Below, one piece after another: positions 31,760 through 40,885 of a stretch of DNA of 64,000 bases. Every line of letters starts with the position of its first letter. Position 1 is the first letter of the stretch. The notes under the pieces were generated by a model. That model ran no database searches. It worked only from the letters and a program-made list of their open reading frames with translations, and was not told where the DNA came from. The stretch comes from Verrucomicrobiota bacterium (GTDB lineage: Bacteria; Verrucomicrobiota; Verrucomicrobiia; Opitutales; Opitutaceae), in contig JAEYWP010000032.1 of the NCBI GenBank assembly GCA_023428905.1, positions 1-64,000 on the forward strand. Reading direction: 5' to 3'. A program made the translations under genes and the position numbers.

Positions 31760-32857
31760 ATGAGCCTCAAGATCAAGTCCTCCTCCGACTGCACGTTCGA
31801 CCAGCTCTCGCTGGGCGAAGTCATGCTTCGCCTCGATCCCGGCGAGGGCCGGGTGCGCACCGCACGCGAATTCAAGGCGTGGGAAGGCGGGGGTGAATAC
31901 AACACCTCGCGCGGCCTGCGCAAATGCTTCGGCTACCGCACCGCGGTGTGCACCGCCTTCGTGGACAACGAGGTCGGCCACCTCGTCGAGGACTTCATCA
32001 TGCAGGGCGGGGTCGCCACCGACTTCATCAAGTGGCGCGAAGACGACGGCATCGGGCGCACGGTCCGCAACGGGCTCAATTTCACCGAGCGCGGCTTCGG
32101 TATCCGCGGCGCCGTGGGTGTGCCCGACCGCGGCAATACCGCGGCCAGCCAGCTCAAGCCCGGCGACTTCGACTGGGACCACATTTTCGGTAAGCTGGGG
32201 GTGCGGTGGTTTCACACTGGGGGCATCTTCGCCGCCCTGTCGGAAACGACCGCCCAGCTCACGGTCGAGGCGGTCAAAGCGGCCAACCGCCACGGCACCA
32301 TCGTCAGCTACGACCTCAACTACCGCCCGTCCCTCTGGAAAACGATCGGCGGCCAAAAGAAGGCCCGCGAGGTGAACCGGGAAATCGCCAGGTATGTCGA
32401 CGTGATGATCGGCAACGAGGAGGATTTCACCGCCTCGCTCGGCTTCGAGGTGAAGGGCGTGGACCACAACATCAGCGCCATCGAGACCGATGCCTTCAAA
32501 GCGATGATCGAGACGGCGGTGAAGGAGTATCCAAACTTCAAGGTCGCAGCCACCACCCTGCGCCGCGTCATCACCGCGACCAAGAACGATTGGAGCGCCA
32601 TTCTCTGGCACGACGGCGCCTTCTACGAGAGCCGCAAGTACCCGGAGCTGGAGATCCTCGACCGGGTGGGCGGCGGCGACAGCTTCGCGTCCGGCCTGCA
32701 GTTCGGCTTCCTCGAATTCAACGACGCCCAGAAAGCGGTCGAATACGGGGCCGCCCACGGGGCCCTCGCCTCCACCACCCCGGGCGACACCTCAATGGCA
32801 ACACGCAAGGAGGTCGAGAAGCAGATCTCCGGCGGCGGCGCCCGCGTGGTGCGCTAA
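31760..32857 (+). CDS. PfkB-family sugar kinase, probably 2-keto-3-deoxygluconate kinase
   Basis: 365-residue ribokinase-fold kinase. LGEVMLRLDPGEG at the N-terminus and DRVGGGDSFASGLQFG at the C-terminus (the DTGAGD-type anion hole with catalytic Asp) mark PfkB family carbohydrate kinases. SYDLNYRPSLW is typical of KdgK-like enzymes. The likely reaction is phosphorylation of 2-keto-3-deoxygluconate to KDPG in uronate or pectin breakdown, but the substrate is inferred. It stands alone between the inverted repeat element and the convergent acyltransferase gene. Confidence 0.88.
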   Translation: MSLKIKSSSDCTFDQLSLGEVMLRLDPGEGRVRTAREFKAWEGGGEYNTSRGLRKCFGYRTAVCTAFVDNEVGHLVEDFIMQGGVATDFIKWREDDGIGRTVRNGLNFTERGFGIRGAVGVPDRGNTAASQLKPGDFDWDHIFGKLGVRWFHTGGIFAALSETTAQLTVEAVKAANRHGTIVSYDLNYRPSLWKTIGGQKKAREVNREIARYVDVMIGNEEDFTASLGFEVKGVDHNISAIETDAFKAMIETAVKEYPNFKVAATTLRRVITATKNDWSAILWHDGAFYESRKYPELEILDRVGGGDSFASGLQFGFLEFNDAQKAVEYGAAHGALASTTPGDTSMATRKEVEKQISGGGARVVR

Positions 32858-32869
32858 TCTGTGCAAGCA

Positions 32870-32895
32870 GGGCGGGGCGATCGCATCCCCCGCCC
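32870..32895. terminator. Hairpin between convergent genes
   Basis: GGGCGGGG at 32870-32877 pairs with CCCCGCCC at 32888-32895 in the 40-base gap between the kinase and the acyltransferase/ligase gene. No T run is present on either side, so it is a weak terminator candidate for both strands. Confidence 0.45.
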
Positions 32896-32897
32896 CG

Positions 32898-35138
32898 TCA
32901 GACCGCCACCGCGGCAGCAGCCTGAACCGCGAGCTCCTTGCAGCCTTTCAGGTCCAGCTTTCCCGTGCCCAGGAGCGGAATCCTCTCCACCTTCTGGACG
33001 ATCCGCGGCACCCAGAGGTTCGGCAGTCCGGAGGCGATCAGACGCTCCCGCAGCTCATCGTACCGCACGTCCTGCGTGGTCAGCATGACCAGCGCCTCCC
33101 CCTTGGCCGGATCCGGCACGCCCACCACCACCACCATGGGGCCTTCAATCTGGTCCCAGCCATACGCGTCCGCCGTGAGCTGCTCGATCGTCCCGTGCGG
33201 GACCATCTCGCCGCCAATCTTGGAGAAGCGCGAAAGGCGCCCCTCGATGTAAAGGAAGCCTTCCTCGTCAAAGCGGGCGAGGTCGCCTGTAACGAACCAT
33301 CCCTCGTGGAAGGCGGCGGCGGTTTTTTCCGGATCCTTCAGGTATCTGGTAAACACATTCGCACCGCGGAAGAGCAGCATCCCGGTCTGGGTCAGCGGCA
33401 GGGGCTGGATAGTGTCGGGATCGACAATCCGGGCCGTCATGCCCGGTAACATGCGCCCCACCGAGCCCAGCCGTTTGGCCACCTGGGGCTCCGCCGTGTC
33501 GGTGATCACGGGCGGGTTGGGCTGGTTCACATTGGCGACCGGGGTCGTCTCCGTGAGCCCATACCCCTGCATGATCTCAATGTGGAACTGACGCATGAAA
33601 GACTCGTAGAGTTCGACCGGCATTTTCTCCGCCCCGGACACGAGCAGATCCAGGCTGCGCAGGTCGGCCGACTCCGCCTTTTTCAGCAGGGGGCGCAGGA
33701 AGGTCGGCGCTCCGATCATCACACTCACCTCCTCCTCACGGATGGCATCGACGATCTTCTTTGTATCCAGCGGGCTGGGTACGCTGACCACACGGCAGCC
33801 ACGAATCATGGGATACCAGAGGGTGACGGTGAAACCGAAGCTGTGAAACACCGGGAGACAGGCGAGGATGGTCGCCGTGTTGGGCAGGATGCACAGGGAG
33901 GAGATCTGCCAGCAGTTCGCCAGCAGGTTCCGGTGGGTCAGGACCACCCCCTTGGGCTCGCCCGAGCTGCCGCTGGTGAAAAGCAGGGCTGCCTCTTCGT
34001 CGCCCCCCTTCCGCGGCAGTCCGGTCAATGCACCCATCACCTGATTGGGCAAAACGTAGGCGGCGAGGATCCAGCCCAGGATCGTCACCTTGCTGATGGC
34101 AGTGATCTCCGTGCGCAGGTCGAGGGTTTCGGCGGGCCAGGGGAAGCCGGGAACCTTCGCCTTCATCGCCTCCGCGGAAATGACCGTCTCGATTTCGCCC
34201 AGCCGCAGGCTCGCCTCCAGCGAGACCCGGCCGGCGGTGAAGTTCATGTTCACCGGGATCTTGCCCGCGCACATCACCGCCAGGTTGGCGATGGCCGCCC
34301 CCGCCCCGGGGGGGAGCACGATGCCCACGCGACGTCCGCGCACGCGCCTGCGGAGACGCCGCCCAAGGGCCATGGCCACGCCGAGGAGCCGGGCCGCGGT
34401 CAGCTCCTTGCGTTCGGCGGTGCGGTCCACGATCGCGATGTGGCGCGGGCTCTTGGCCAGCCCACGCACCACCTCCCGGCCGAGATGGCGCTGCACCACC
34501 GGGCGCTGGGAGAAGGCGCAGGCACCCAGGTCGAGGAGGGCGACCCGCACGCCCGCCGCATCCGCTTCGTCGGGAGGAATCGGGGCGCCGAAACACACGC
34601 TCACGGGTGTGGGCATGAGCCGCGGCGACTTGAACAGATATTGGTGACCTGAATACGAAAAGACCGAGCCCCACAGGCCGTCATGAAAAACGGGGATGAC
34701 GGGCACGCGCGCCTTGCGCGCCATCAGTTCGAAGCCGCGCCGGATCTCCATCAGCTGGCCGGTGCGCGAGATCGCCCCCTCCGGGAAAATGCAGACCAGT
34801 TCGCCCCGCCCGAGCGCCTCGACAATGCGGCGCGTGCTTTCCAGCGAATTGCGCGGCGAGATCGTGATCGTGCCGGTCAGACGGATCACCCACCCCACCA
34901 GCCAGTTTTTCTTCAACTGCTCGTAAGCGACAAATCGCAGCCTGCGCGGGCACGCCAGCTGAAGGACAACGGCGTCGACGTAGGAGAGGTGGTTGGCGAG
35001 GACCAGGGCCGCCCCCCGTTCGGGCACCTGCTCGCCCCCGGTCACCCGAACACGGTAAAACAGCCGTGCCAGCAGCGAGACGGGGAAATCGAGGATCCAG
35101 GGGAGGTACGAGCAGCGGAGCCGGAAAGGACGAGCCAT
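32898..35138 (-). CDS. Fused 1-acyl-glycerophosphate acyltransferase / acyl-ACP synthetase (Aas-like)
   Basis: 746 residues with two enzymes in one chain. Residues 1-220 are a PlsC-type acyltransferase: NHLSYVDA (the HX4D catalytic motif), then IFPEGAISRTGQ (substrate phosphate site). Residues about 225-746 are an adenylate-forming ligase: LLFTSGSSGEPKGV is the phosphate-binding loop, QGYGLTETTPV and GWFVTGDLARFDEEGFLYIEGR are the A5 and A7-A8 motifs, and GTGKLDLKG contains the catalytic Lys. The organisation equals E. coli Aas (about 719 residues), which re-acylates lyso-phosphatidylethanolamine. It is downstream of the AAA/TOPRIM pair but behind a terminator-like hairpin. Confidence 0.92.
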   Translation of the reverse strand: MARPFRLRCSYLPWILDFPVSLLARLFYRVRVTGGEQVPERGAALVLANHLSYVDAVVLQLACPRRLRFVAYEQLKKNWLVGWVIRLTGTITISPRNSLESTRRIVEALGRGELVCIFPEGAISRTGQLMEIRRGFELMARKARVPVIPVFHDGLWGSVFSYSGHQYLFKSPRLMPTPVSVCFGAPIPPDEADAAGVRVALLDLGACAFSQRPVVQRHLGREVVRGLAKSPRHIAIVDRTAERKELTAARLLGVAMALGRRLRRRVRGRRVGIVLPPGAGAAIANLAVMCAGKIPVNMNFTAGRVSLEASLRLGEIETVISAEAMKAKVPGFPWPAETLDLRTEITAISKVTILGWILAAYVLPNQVMGALTGLPRKGGDEEAALLFTSGSSGEPKGVVLTHRNLLANCWQISSLCILPNTATILACLPVFHSFGFTVTLWYPMIRGCRVVSVPSPLDTKKIVDAIREEEVSVMIGAPTFLRPLLKKAESADLRSLDLLVSGAEKMPVELYESFMRQFHIEIMQGYGLTETTPVANVNQPNPPVITDTAEPQVAKRLGSVGRMLPGMTARIVDPDTIQPLPLTQTGMLLFRGANVFTRYLKDPEKTAAAFHEGWFVTGDLARFDEEGFLYIEGRLSRFSKIGGEMVPHGTIEQLTADAYGWDQIEGPMVVVVGVPDPAKGEALVMLTTQDVRYDELRERLIASGLPNLWVPRIVQKVERIPLLGTGKLDLKGCKELAVQAAAAVAV

Positions 35139-35213
35139 CGCAGGGGGCTGAAACTGGGTACGAGGTAAGACGCGTTTTCAACGTTTCTCGTTCGGAAGAA
35201 GACAAGCTGCTGC

Positions 35214-35237
35214 AAAAAGCGGCCGCCCGCAGCGGCC
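35214..35237 (-). terminator. Terminator after the AAA/TOPRIM pair
   Basis: GGCCGC at 35221-35226 and GCGGCC at 35232-35237 form a six-pair stem with a five-base loop, and AAAAA at 35214-35218 gives five T on the minus strand. It lies 12 bases after the TOPRIM gene stop. Confidence 0.6.
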
Positions 35238-35248
35238 CCCGCCCGCAC

Positions 35249-35932
35249 CTAGGCTTGGCGCGGGGACCCCGGGTCAGGCTCACCGTGAGGGGTAGGCCTC
35301 CCGCGTCGCCAGGCACGGAGGTCCCGCGCCAGCATGCCGAAGCCGGGAAAGTCGAACTCGAGCCGCCGGGTGTCCCGGGAATGCCGCTGCACCTCCCGGA
35401 GCGCGCACTGGATCTCAAACTCGAGGCTGGGGCGGTCCGTCCCATACACCCGCCATTTGAGTTCCGCCCGGGTATAGGGGAGCGCCCCGGAGGCCTGCCC
35501 GTCGACCCACAGCTGCTCGGTCACGCGGTCATCGCGACCACAGAGATACCAACCTTCCACGGCGGGCACGGCCACCCCCACCCCCCGGAGCAGGCGCTCC
35601 CGTCCCCGGGCCGGCGGCAGCTTTTTTGTCGTCTGCCGAAAGATGGCGCGCAGGTGGCAGAGCCGGCACTTGGGGTGAAAATAGCTGGGCGCCTCATGCG
35701 CCTCGGTGTGCACGACGGAGTCGTCCGCATCCACGACCACGACCAGCCCGGCGGCATCGGTGTTGAAATGCAGATGGCGGATGATCGCTGGAAGGACCTG
35801 CGCGACCGAGGGCCAGCCTCGTGCCCGCAAGGGCGGTCGCACCAGCTCGACCTGGTCGCCCAAAACGCCCTCCACCAGCACCTGGATCGCGATCTCGTCC
35901 GCCGGCGACTCGCTGAGAATGCCCAGTTTCAT
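35249..35932 (-). CDS. TOPRIM/DUF4276-like protein, partner of the AAA ATPase
   Basis: 227 residues from ATG 35932 (MKLGILSESPADEIAIQVLV). Glu8 in LSESPADE and the Asp cluster in VVVVDADDS (Asp68, Asp70, Asp71) are placed as in TOPRIM metal-binding nuclease folds. VEGWYLCGRD at about 125-134 resembles the E-x-W-L-L-x-D motif of DUF4276 proteins. A C-x2-C-H cluster (Cys89, Cys92, His93) sits between, and could bind a metal. The C-terminal 40 residues are basic. It begins eight bases after the ATPase stop on the same strand, so the two are an operon. Biochemically unknown; nuclease activity is inference from the fold. Confidence 0.7.
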   Translation of the reverse strand: MKLGILSESPADEIAIQVLVEGVLGDQVELVRPPLRARGWPSVAQVLPAIIRHLHFNTDAAGLVVVVDADDSVVHTEAHEAPSYFHPKCRLCHLRAIFRQTTKKLPPARGRERLLRGVGVAVPAVEGWYLCGRDDRVTEQLWVDGQASGALPYTRAELKWRVYGTDRPSLEFEIQCALREVQRHSRDTRRLEFDFPGFGMLARDLRAWRRGRPTPHGEPDPGSPRQA

Positions 35933-35940
35933 CCCCGGCC

Positions 35941-36972
35941 TCAGTGCGGGCTGGGTGTTCCCGGACGAAGACGGACATCGTCTTCCGGCACGCCTCCGAG
36001 GATGCCGGCGAACCACATGTCGCCCAAGGTGCCCTCCTGAAGAATCTCGTGGATGTCGGCGCGGTCGGACAGACGCTCGAAATGGGCCTCCGCCCCCTGT
36101 TTCTGGGCGATCACCACTTCCTCCGGGTGATCGCGGAAAAGATCCAGCAAGTAGGGCGAATGGGTGGTCGCCACGATCTGCACCGGCGGTTTGGTCTCGC
36201 CGAAGGCGCTCGGATAACTGAGGCGGTAAAGGATGTCGCGGATCTCGCGCAGCAGCCGCGGATGAATGCCCCGATCGATTTCCTCGATACACGCGACGGC
36301 CGGGGGCGATGGATCAAACGCGAGCGTCAGCAGCGCGAGGGCGTAGAGCGTGCCTTGGGAGAGGTTTTCCGCGGGCACGCGGCTGCCGTCCGTCAGCAGG
36401 GCGAGAACGCGAACGGAGCCGTCCGGCAGACGTGGGAACTCCAGGCGCGCGAACTCCGGCAATAACCGGCAGAATTCCCGCTCCGTGCGCGCATAAGCCT
36501 CGGGCTCTAGCTCACGGCGGTTGAAGAGGACATCCGCGACATTTCGTCCATCCGCGGAGAGGCGCCGCCCGGCGTGCGGGTCGGCACCCGTCACACCCGC
36601 GGCGATCGCTGCATGGTCGAGGACAAAACTGCGGAGACTCGCCAGCCCCGGAATCAGCGCCTGCCAAAGCTGCGGCGAGGGTGATCGCACCTGAAGCAGG
36701 TCGCAGACGAGTTCGTGCGAGCAGGCGATGCGCGCCTGGACGTCGGCGTAAGGCGGACTGAAGCGAAACGCCACCTCCAGGGCCTCCGCCCGGTCCCCTT
36801 GCAGAGGCATCTCGGAAACGGGCAGTTTCGACAAATCCCGCAGGCGGACCAAGGCCTGGATCAGACTGGTCTTGCCGGAGCCATTGGGCCCGATCACCAG
36901 GTTGAACGGTGCAAACTGAAGGCGGGTGTTCCGCAGCGCCTTGAAATTCCGGAAGGTGACGGAGGCGATCAC
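35941..36972 (-). CDS. AAA/ABC-class ATPase (RecF/OLD-like), first gene of a two-gene module
   Basis: 343 residues. Walker A GPNGSGKTS at 28-36 and N-terminal MIASVTFRNFKALRNTRLQF are typical of RecF/SMC-like AAA_21 ATPases. The signature-like NLSQGTLYALAL is at about 203-214, Walker B is in AVACIEEIDRGIHPRLL at 225-241, and the H-loop is ATTHSPYLLDLF at 268-279. The middle (50-200) is a compact helical insertion, not a long coiled coil. The ending LQEGTLGDMWFAGILGG is common in this predicted-ATPase group. It lies 44 bases after potA, same strand, and eight bases before the TOPRIM gene. Role in DNA or RNA surveillance inferred. Confidence 0.85.
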   Translation of the reverse strand: MIASVTFRNFKALRNTRLQFAPFNLVIGPNGSGKTSLIQALVRLRDLSKLPVSEMPLQGDRAEALEVAFRFSPPYADVQARIACSHELVCDLLQVRSPSPQLWQALIPGLASLRSFVLDHAAIAAGVTGADPHAGRRLSADGRNVADVLFNRRELEPEAYARTEREFCRLLPEFARLEFPRLPDGSVRVLALLTDGSRVPAENLSQGTLYALALLTLAFDPSPPAVACIEEIDRGIHPRLLREIRDILYRLSYPSAFGETKPPVQIVATTHSPYLLDLFRDHPEEVVIAQKQGAEAHFERLSDRADIHEILQEGTLGDMWFAGILGGVPEDDVRLRPGTPSPH

Positions 36973-37016
36973 ACGGCCAGGTTAGCCGCCGGCGCCAACC
37001 CCGGCAAGGCCAAGCC

Positions 37017-38096
37017 TCAACCCGTCCCCGCCACCACCACGAGGTCATCGCTGTGCAGGCCGCAGTAGATCTCATCCCCTTCATGGATCGCCTCCATGAT
37101 CGCGCTCTCATTCGCCACCAGGGCGGTCAGTTTGCCTCCATTGGCGAGCTGGAGCGTGAGCCGGTCGGTCGAGCCCTGGAAAACCTCCTCGCTGACGCGT
37201 GCGCGAAAGACGTTTTCGGCGGCGATCGACGACTTCGAGACCAGCACCTTCTCGGGCCGCACGGATATCACCACCGGGCCCTCCGTAGCCGCGCGCTCGA
37301 TACTTCCGACCAGCAGCTCGAGCCCGGCGCGGGTGCGCACGCGCATGGTGGTGCCGTTTCTCGAGAGCACGTCCGCCTCGAGCAGGTTGGCCTCACCGAG
37401 AAAATCCGCGACAAAGGCCGTCCTCGGCTGATGGTACACCTCGGTGGCGCGATCGAGCTGTTCGATCCTGCCGTGATTCATGACCGCAATGCGGTCCGAG
37501 AGGGTGAGCGCCTCCTCCTGGTCATGGGTCACGAACACCGTGGTGAGTCCCAGGTGTTTTTGCAGCCGCTTCAGCTCCAGCTGCATTGCCCGCCGCAGCT
37601 TGGCGTCGAGGGCGGAGAGCGGCTCGTCCAAAAGGAGAACCTCGGGATTCGGCACGATTGCGCGCGCGAGCGCGACGCGCTGCCGCTGTCCGCCGGACAG
37701 TTCATGCGGGCGCCGCTTTTCGAACCCCTTCAGGGCGACGAGCTCGATCACCTCCGCCACCCGCCGGGCCGCGTCCGCCGCGGCCACCTTTTGCATGCGG
37801 AGCCCAAAACCGACGTTTTGCTCGACATTGAGGTGGGGGAAGAGGGCGTAGCTCTGGAACACCTGGTTCACGTTCCGACGATAGGGCGCCAGGTGCGTCA
37901 CATCCCTGCCCCCAATGTGGATGGAACCCGCGGTCGGCGTCTCGAAACCGGAGAGCATCCGCAGGAGGGTCGTCTTGCCGCAGCCGGAGGGCCCCAGGAG
38001 GGTGAGGAACTCGCCCGCCTCCACATGGAGGCTGACCTCGTTCACCGCCGTGAAGGTTCCAAACCGTTTGGTCACTCGCTGGATCTCGATCATCAA
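37017..38096 (-). CDS. potA: Spermidine/putrescine ABC transporter, ATP-binding protein
   Basis: 359-residue ATPase subunit. Walker A is LLGPSGCGKTTLLRML near 34-49, the Q-loop is in NQVFQSYALFPHL, the signature is ELSGGQRQRVALARA, and Walker B is LLLDEPLSALDAKLR with the switch His in VFVTHDQEEAL. The C-terminal TOBE-like domain (about 250-359, SVRPEKVLVS) places it in the PotA/FbpC group. It is the last gene of the leftward potC-potD-potB-potA operon, eleven bases after potB. Confidence 0.95.
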   Translation of the reverse strand: MMIEIQRVTKRFGTFTAVNEVSLHVEAGEFLTLLGPSGCGKTTLLRMLSGFETPTAGSIHIGGRDVTHLAPYRRNVNQVFQSYALFPHLNVEQNVGFGLRMQKVAAADAARRVAEVIELVALKGFEKRRPHELSGGQRQRVALARAIVPNPEVLLLDEPLSALDAKLRRAMQLELKRLQKHLGLTTVFVTHDQEEALTLSDRIAVMNHGRIEQLDRATEVYHQPRTAFVADFLGEANLLEADVLSRNGTTMRVRTRAGLELLVGSIERAATEGPVVISVRPEKVLVSKSSIAAENVFRARVSEEVFQGSTDRLTLQLANGGKLTALVANESAIMEAIHEGDEIYCGLHSDDLVVVAGTG

Positions 38097-38107
38097 GGAT
38101 GGGGCCG

Positions 38108-38992
38108 TCAGCCGCGCGTCTCCCAGCGTCGTCGCCGCTGGAGGAGAAGGTAGGTCACGGCAAAGAGGAGGGTGAAAATCACCCCGAGCGCGGCGCCGAA
38201 GGGCCAGTTGCGCGCCTGGAAAAACTGATTCTGGATGACGTTTCCGATCAGGGGCACCCGCGCCCCGCCCATCAGGTCGGTGATGGCAAACATCCCGATG
38301 GCGGGGACAAAGACCAGCAGGGCGCCGGCGGAAATTCCCGGCCAGGTCAGCGGGATGATGACCTCGGAAAACGCGCGAAGCGGCCCGGCGCCCAGATCGT
38401 AGGCGGCCTCGACCAGCGCATTGTCCAGTTTCTCCGCGCTGCCGTAGATCGGCAGGATCATGAAGGGCAGGTAGGCGTAGACCAGGCCGATCACCACCGC
38501 GGTCGGGGTGTAGAGGATCTCGAGCGGAGCGGAGATGATCCGGGCGTATTGCAGCATCCCGTTGAGCAGCCCCTCGCTCTTCAGGATGGTGATCCAGGCG
38601 TAAGTGCGGATGAGGAAACTGGTCCAGAACGGAATCATCACCAGCATCAGCAGGCGGTTGCGCCAGCGTTCGCTGCGGCGCGCGATGTAATAGGCGACCG
38701 GATACCCCATGACCACGCAGATCAGGGTGGTGAGTCCCGCGTAGGCGACGGAACGCCCGAAGATCGCGAGGTACATCGGCTCGAACACCCGCGCATAGTT
38801 CGAGAGGGAGAACTCGAACACCACTCGCCCAAGTTCGTCCCGCCCGCAGAAGCTGTAGACCGTGAGGATGCCGATCGGGACCACCACGAACGCGCCCAGC
38901 CAGAGGAGCATGGGCGCGATCAAGAGCCAGGCCCGCCAGGTGGCGGCCCGGCCCAGGGAGGTGTGGACAACCGGTGCGGCGGGGGACTGCAT
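38108..38992 (-). CDS. potB: Spermidine/putrescine ABC transporter, permease PotB
   Basis: 294-residue inner-membrane permease with six helices. The cytoplasmic coupling loop EAAYDLGAGPLRAFSEVIIPLTWPG (about 210-235) is the EAA motif that docks to PotA. MIPFWTSFLIRTYAWITIL and the VPLIGNVIQNQFFQARNWPFG segment are typical of PotB. It sits between potD and potA with gaps of only seven and eleven bases. Confidence 0.94.
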   Translation of the reverse strand: MQSPAAPVVHTSLGRAATWRAWLLIAPMLLWLGAFVVVPIGILTVYSFCGRDELGRVVFEFSLSNYARVFEPMYLAIFGRSVAYAGLTTLICVVMGYPVAYYIARRSERWRNRLLMLVMIPFWTSFLIRTYAWITILKSEGLLNGMLQYARIISAPLEILYTPTAVVIGLVYAYLPFMILPIYGSAEKLDNALVEAAYDLGAGPLRAFSEVIIPLTWPGISAGALLVFVPAIGMFAITDLMGGARVPLIGNVIQNQFFQARNWPFGAALGVIFTLLFAVTYLLLQRRRRWETRG

Positions 38993-38999
38993 CCCGGCC

Positions 39000-40025
39000 T
39001 TACCTCGTATTCTTGAGGTCTGTCACCATCTCGTCGATCTGCTCGGCGGTCTTACCGATGTGGCGGAAGGTCTCCATCTTTCCCACCGGGGGATAGCTGG
39101 CCGGGTTTGCCCGCTGCTCCTCGGTGAGGAGCTTGCGCGCCTCGCTGTTCGGATTGGTGTAGGGGAAGGCGTCGGAGACCAGCTTGCTCACCTCCGGGCG
39201 CAGCACGTAGTTGATAAACTGATGCGCGGCATCCTTGTTCTCCGCCGCGGTGGGGATCGCGAGCAGGTCGACGAACTGGTGCGCACCCTCCTCGGGAAGG
39301 ACGTAGGCGAACTTCTTGTCCTCGTTGTGGAGCATGGCCGCCTCGCCGCTCCAGACCACGCCCAGGTCCACCTCGCCGCCGAGCAGCGCGGTCTTGGGGC
39401 TGTCCGAATCGTACACCTTGATCAGCTTCACCCACTGGCGGAGGATCGGCTTGGCCTTCTCGAGGTTTTCCGCGCTCAGGTCGTTCGCCCCGATGCCGAG
39501 GGTGTAAAGCGCCCAGGTGACCATCTCGCGGTTGTCGTTCACCACCACGATGCGATTGGCATGCTTGGCCTGGAAGACGTCCTTGAAACCCTTCACCGGA
39601 TCCTTCACCGCCTCGGTGTTGACCACAATTCCGACCGTCCCGCTCATGTAGGGGACGGTGAAGGCCTGCGTCGGGTCGTGCGGCATCTTCAGGTACTCCG
39701 GGAGGATGTGCTTGAAGTTGGGAAGCTTCTTGTAGTCGAGCGGGGCGAGCAGGCGCGCCTTGATCAGCGCCTCCGCGATGTAGTCCGGCGGCTGGATGAT
39801 GTCGTAGGCGGTGCCGCCCGCGAGCAATTTGGCCAGCATCTCTTCGCCGGAGGCGAAGACTTCATAATTCACGCGGATGCCGGTCTCCTTGGAGAAACCG
39901 TCGATCACTTCCTGCGGGACGTACTCCGACCAGGCAAAGAGGTTCAGTTCCTTCTTGGCCGCGAACAGGGGGGTGAGCAGGGCGAGACTGGCGAGCAGTC
40001 CGGCGAGTTTGACGATGCCTTTCAT
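39000..40025 (-). CDS. potD: Spermidine/putrescine ABC transporter, substrate-binding protein PotD
   Basis: 341-residue periplasmic binding protein. A signal peptide (MKGIVKLAGLLASLALLTPLFA) precedes KKELNLFAWSEYVPQEVIDGF, the usual start of PotD/PotF. Ligand-site blocks include GGTAYDIIQPPDY, VPYMSGTVGIVVNTEAV and ALLGGEVDLGVVWSGEAAML with the conserved Trp and acidic residues for amine binding. It lies between potC and potB. No lipobox Cys is seen, so it is a soluble periplasmic form. Confidence 0.94.
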   Translation of the reverse strand: MKGIVKLAGLLASLALLTPLFAAKKELNLFAWSEYVPQEVIDGFSKETGIRVNYEVFASGEEMLAKLLAGGTAYDIIQPPDYIAEALIKARLLAPLDYKKLPNFKHILPEYLKMPHDPTQAFTVPYMSGTVGIVVNTEAVKDPVKGFKDVFQAKHANRIVVVNDNREMVTWALYTLGIGANDLSAENLEKAKPILRQWVKLIKVYDSDSPKTALLGGEVDLGVVWSGEAAMLHNEDKKFAYVLPEEGAHQFVDLLAIPTAAENKDAAHQFINYVLRPEVSKLVSDAFPYTNPNSEARKLLTEEQRANPASYPPVGKMETFRHIGKTAEQIDEMVTDLKNTR

Positions 40026-40060
40026 GAGGTGAGGTGGTGGGTTGTGGCGTGGGAGCCGGC

Positions 40061-40885
40061 CTAGGATGCAGACCGGGTGACCATTTTCTTCAGGTGGCTG
40101 GAAAAGAGGACGGACGCGATCGTCGCAATGATGAGCAGGGCCGAAAGGGCGTTCAGCATGGGGTTCAGCCCGATCTTGGCCATGCCGTAGACCTGCAGGG
40201 GCAGGGTCGACGCGCGGGCAGAAGCGGTGAAGAACGTGACGATTAGCTCGTCCATCGAAAGGGTGAACGCCATCAGCCCGCCCGACAGGATCGCCGGGCG
40301 CAGGCTCGGCACGATCACCTGCCAGAACGCCTGCGTGGGTGTCGCGCCAAGGTCCATCGCCGCCTCCTCCAGCGAGGGGTCAAGTCCCTGCAGCCGCGCC
40401 TGCACCGCCACCAGCACGAAGGGGAAGCAGAAGGTGACGTGCGCGATGATCACGGAGGTGAAGCCGAGGGAGAGCGACACGGTGGTGAAAAAGATCAGCA
40501 GGCTGATGCCGATCACGATCTCCGGCATGATCATCGGGATGGATACAAGGGTCTGGATCAGCCGCGCCCCGCGGTAGCGGTGGCGGTGCAGCAACCAGGC
40601 GCCGAGGGTGCCGATCACGATCGAGACCACGGTGGTGACGCCGGCCACGATCAGGCTGTTCTGCAGGCCGCGGAGGAGACGCGCGTTGTCTGCAAGTTCC
40701 TGATACCAACGGGTGGTGAAGCCGTTCCAGACGATGTTCAGCTTCGAGTCGTTGAAGGAATAGGCGACCAGCACGCCGATCGGCAGGTACAGGAAAAGGA
40801 AGACCAGCAGCGTCCAGGCCCCGAGCGAAAGCTCGAGCAGGCGGGGGCCAGACAGGCGGAAGCGGGAACGGAGGGACGCGATCAC
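40061..40885 (-). CDS. potC: Spermidine/putrescine ABC transporter, permease PotC
   Basis: 274-residue permease with six helices. The EAA loop is LEEAAMDLGATPTQAFWQVIVPSL, and FLFLYLPIGVLVAYSFNDSK at about 31-50 is the conserved first helix. Family block AFTLSMDELIVTFFTASA is present. The start is a GTG at 40885 with an in-frame stop close upstream; a strong hairpin (40886-40919) lies immediately before it and no Shine-Dalgarno sequence is visible. It is the first gene of the pot operon, before potD, which is an unusual order (E. coli has ABCD). Confidence 0.93.
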   Translation of the reverse strand: MIASLRSRFRLSGPRLLELSLGAWTLLVFLFLYLPIGVLVAYSFNDSKLNIVWNGFTTRWYQELADNARLLRGLQNSLIVAGVTTVVSIVIGTLGAWLLHRHRYRGARLIQTLVSIPMIMPEIVIGISLLIFFTTVSLSLGFTSVIIAHVTFCFPFVLVAVQARLQGLDPSLEEAAMDLGATPTQAFWQVIVPSLRPAILSGGLMAFTLSMDELIVTFFTASARASTLPLQVYGMAKIGLNPMLNALSALLIIATIASVLFSSHLKKMVTRSAS

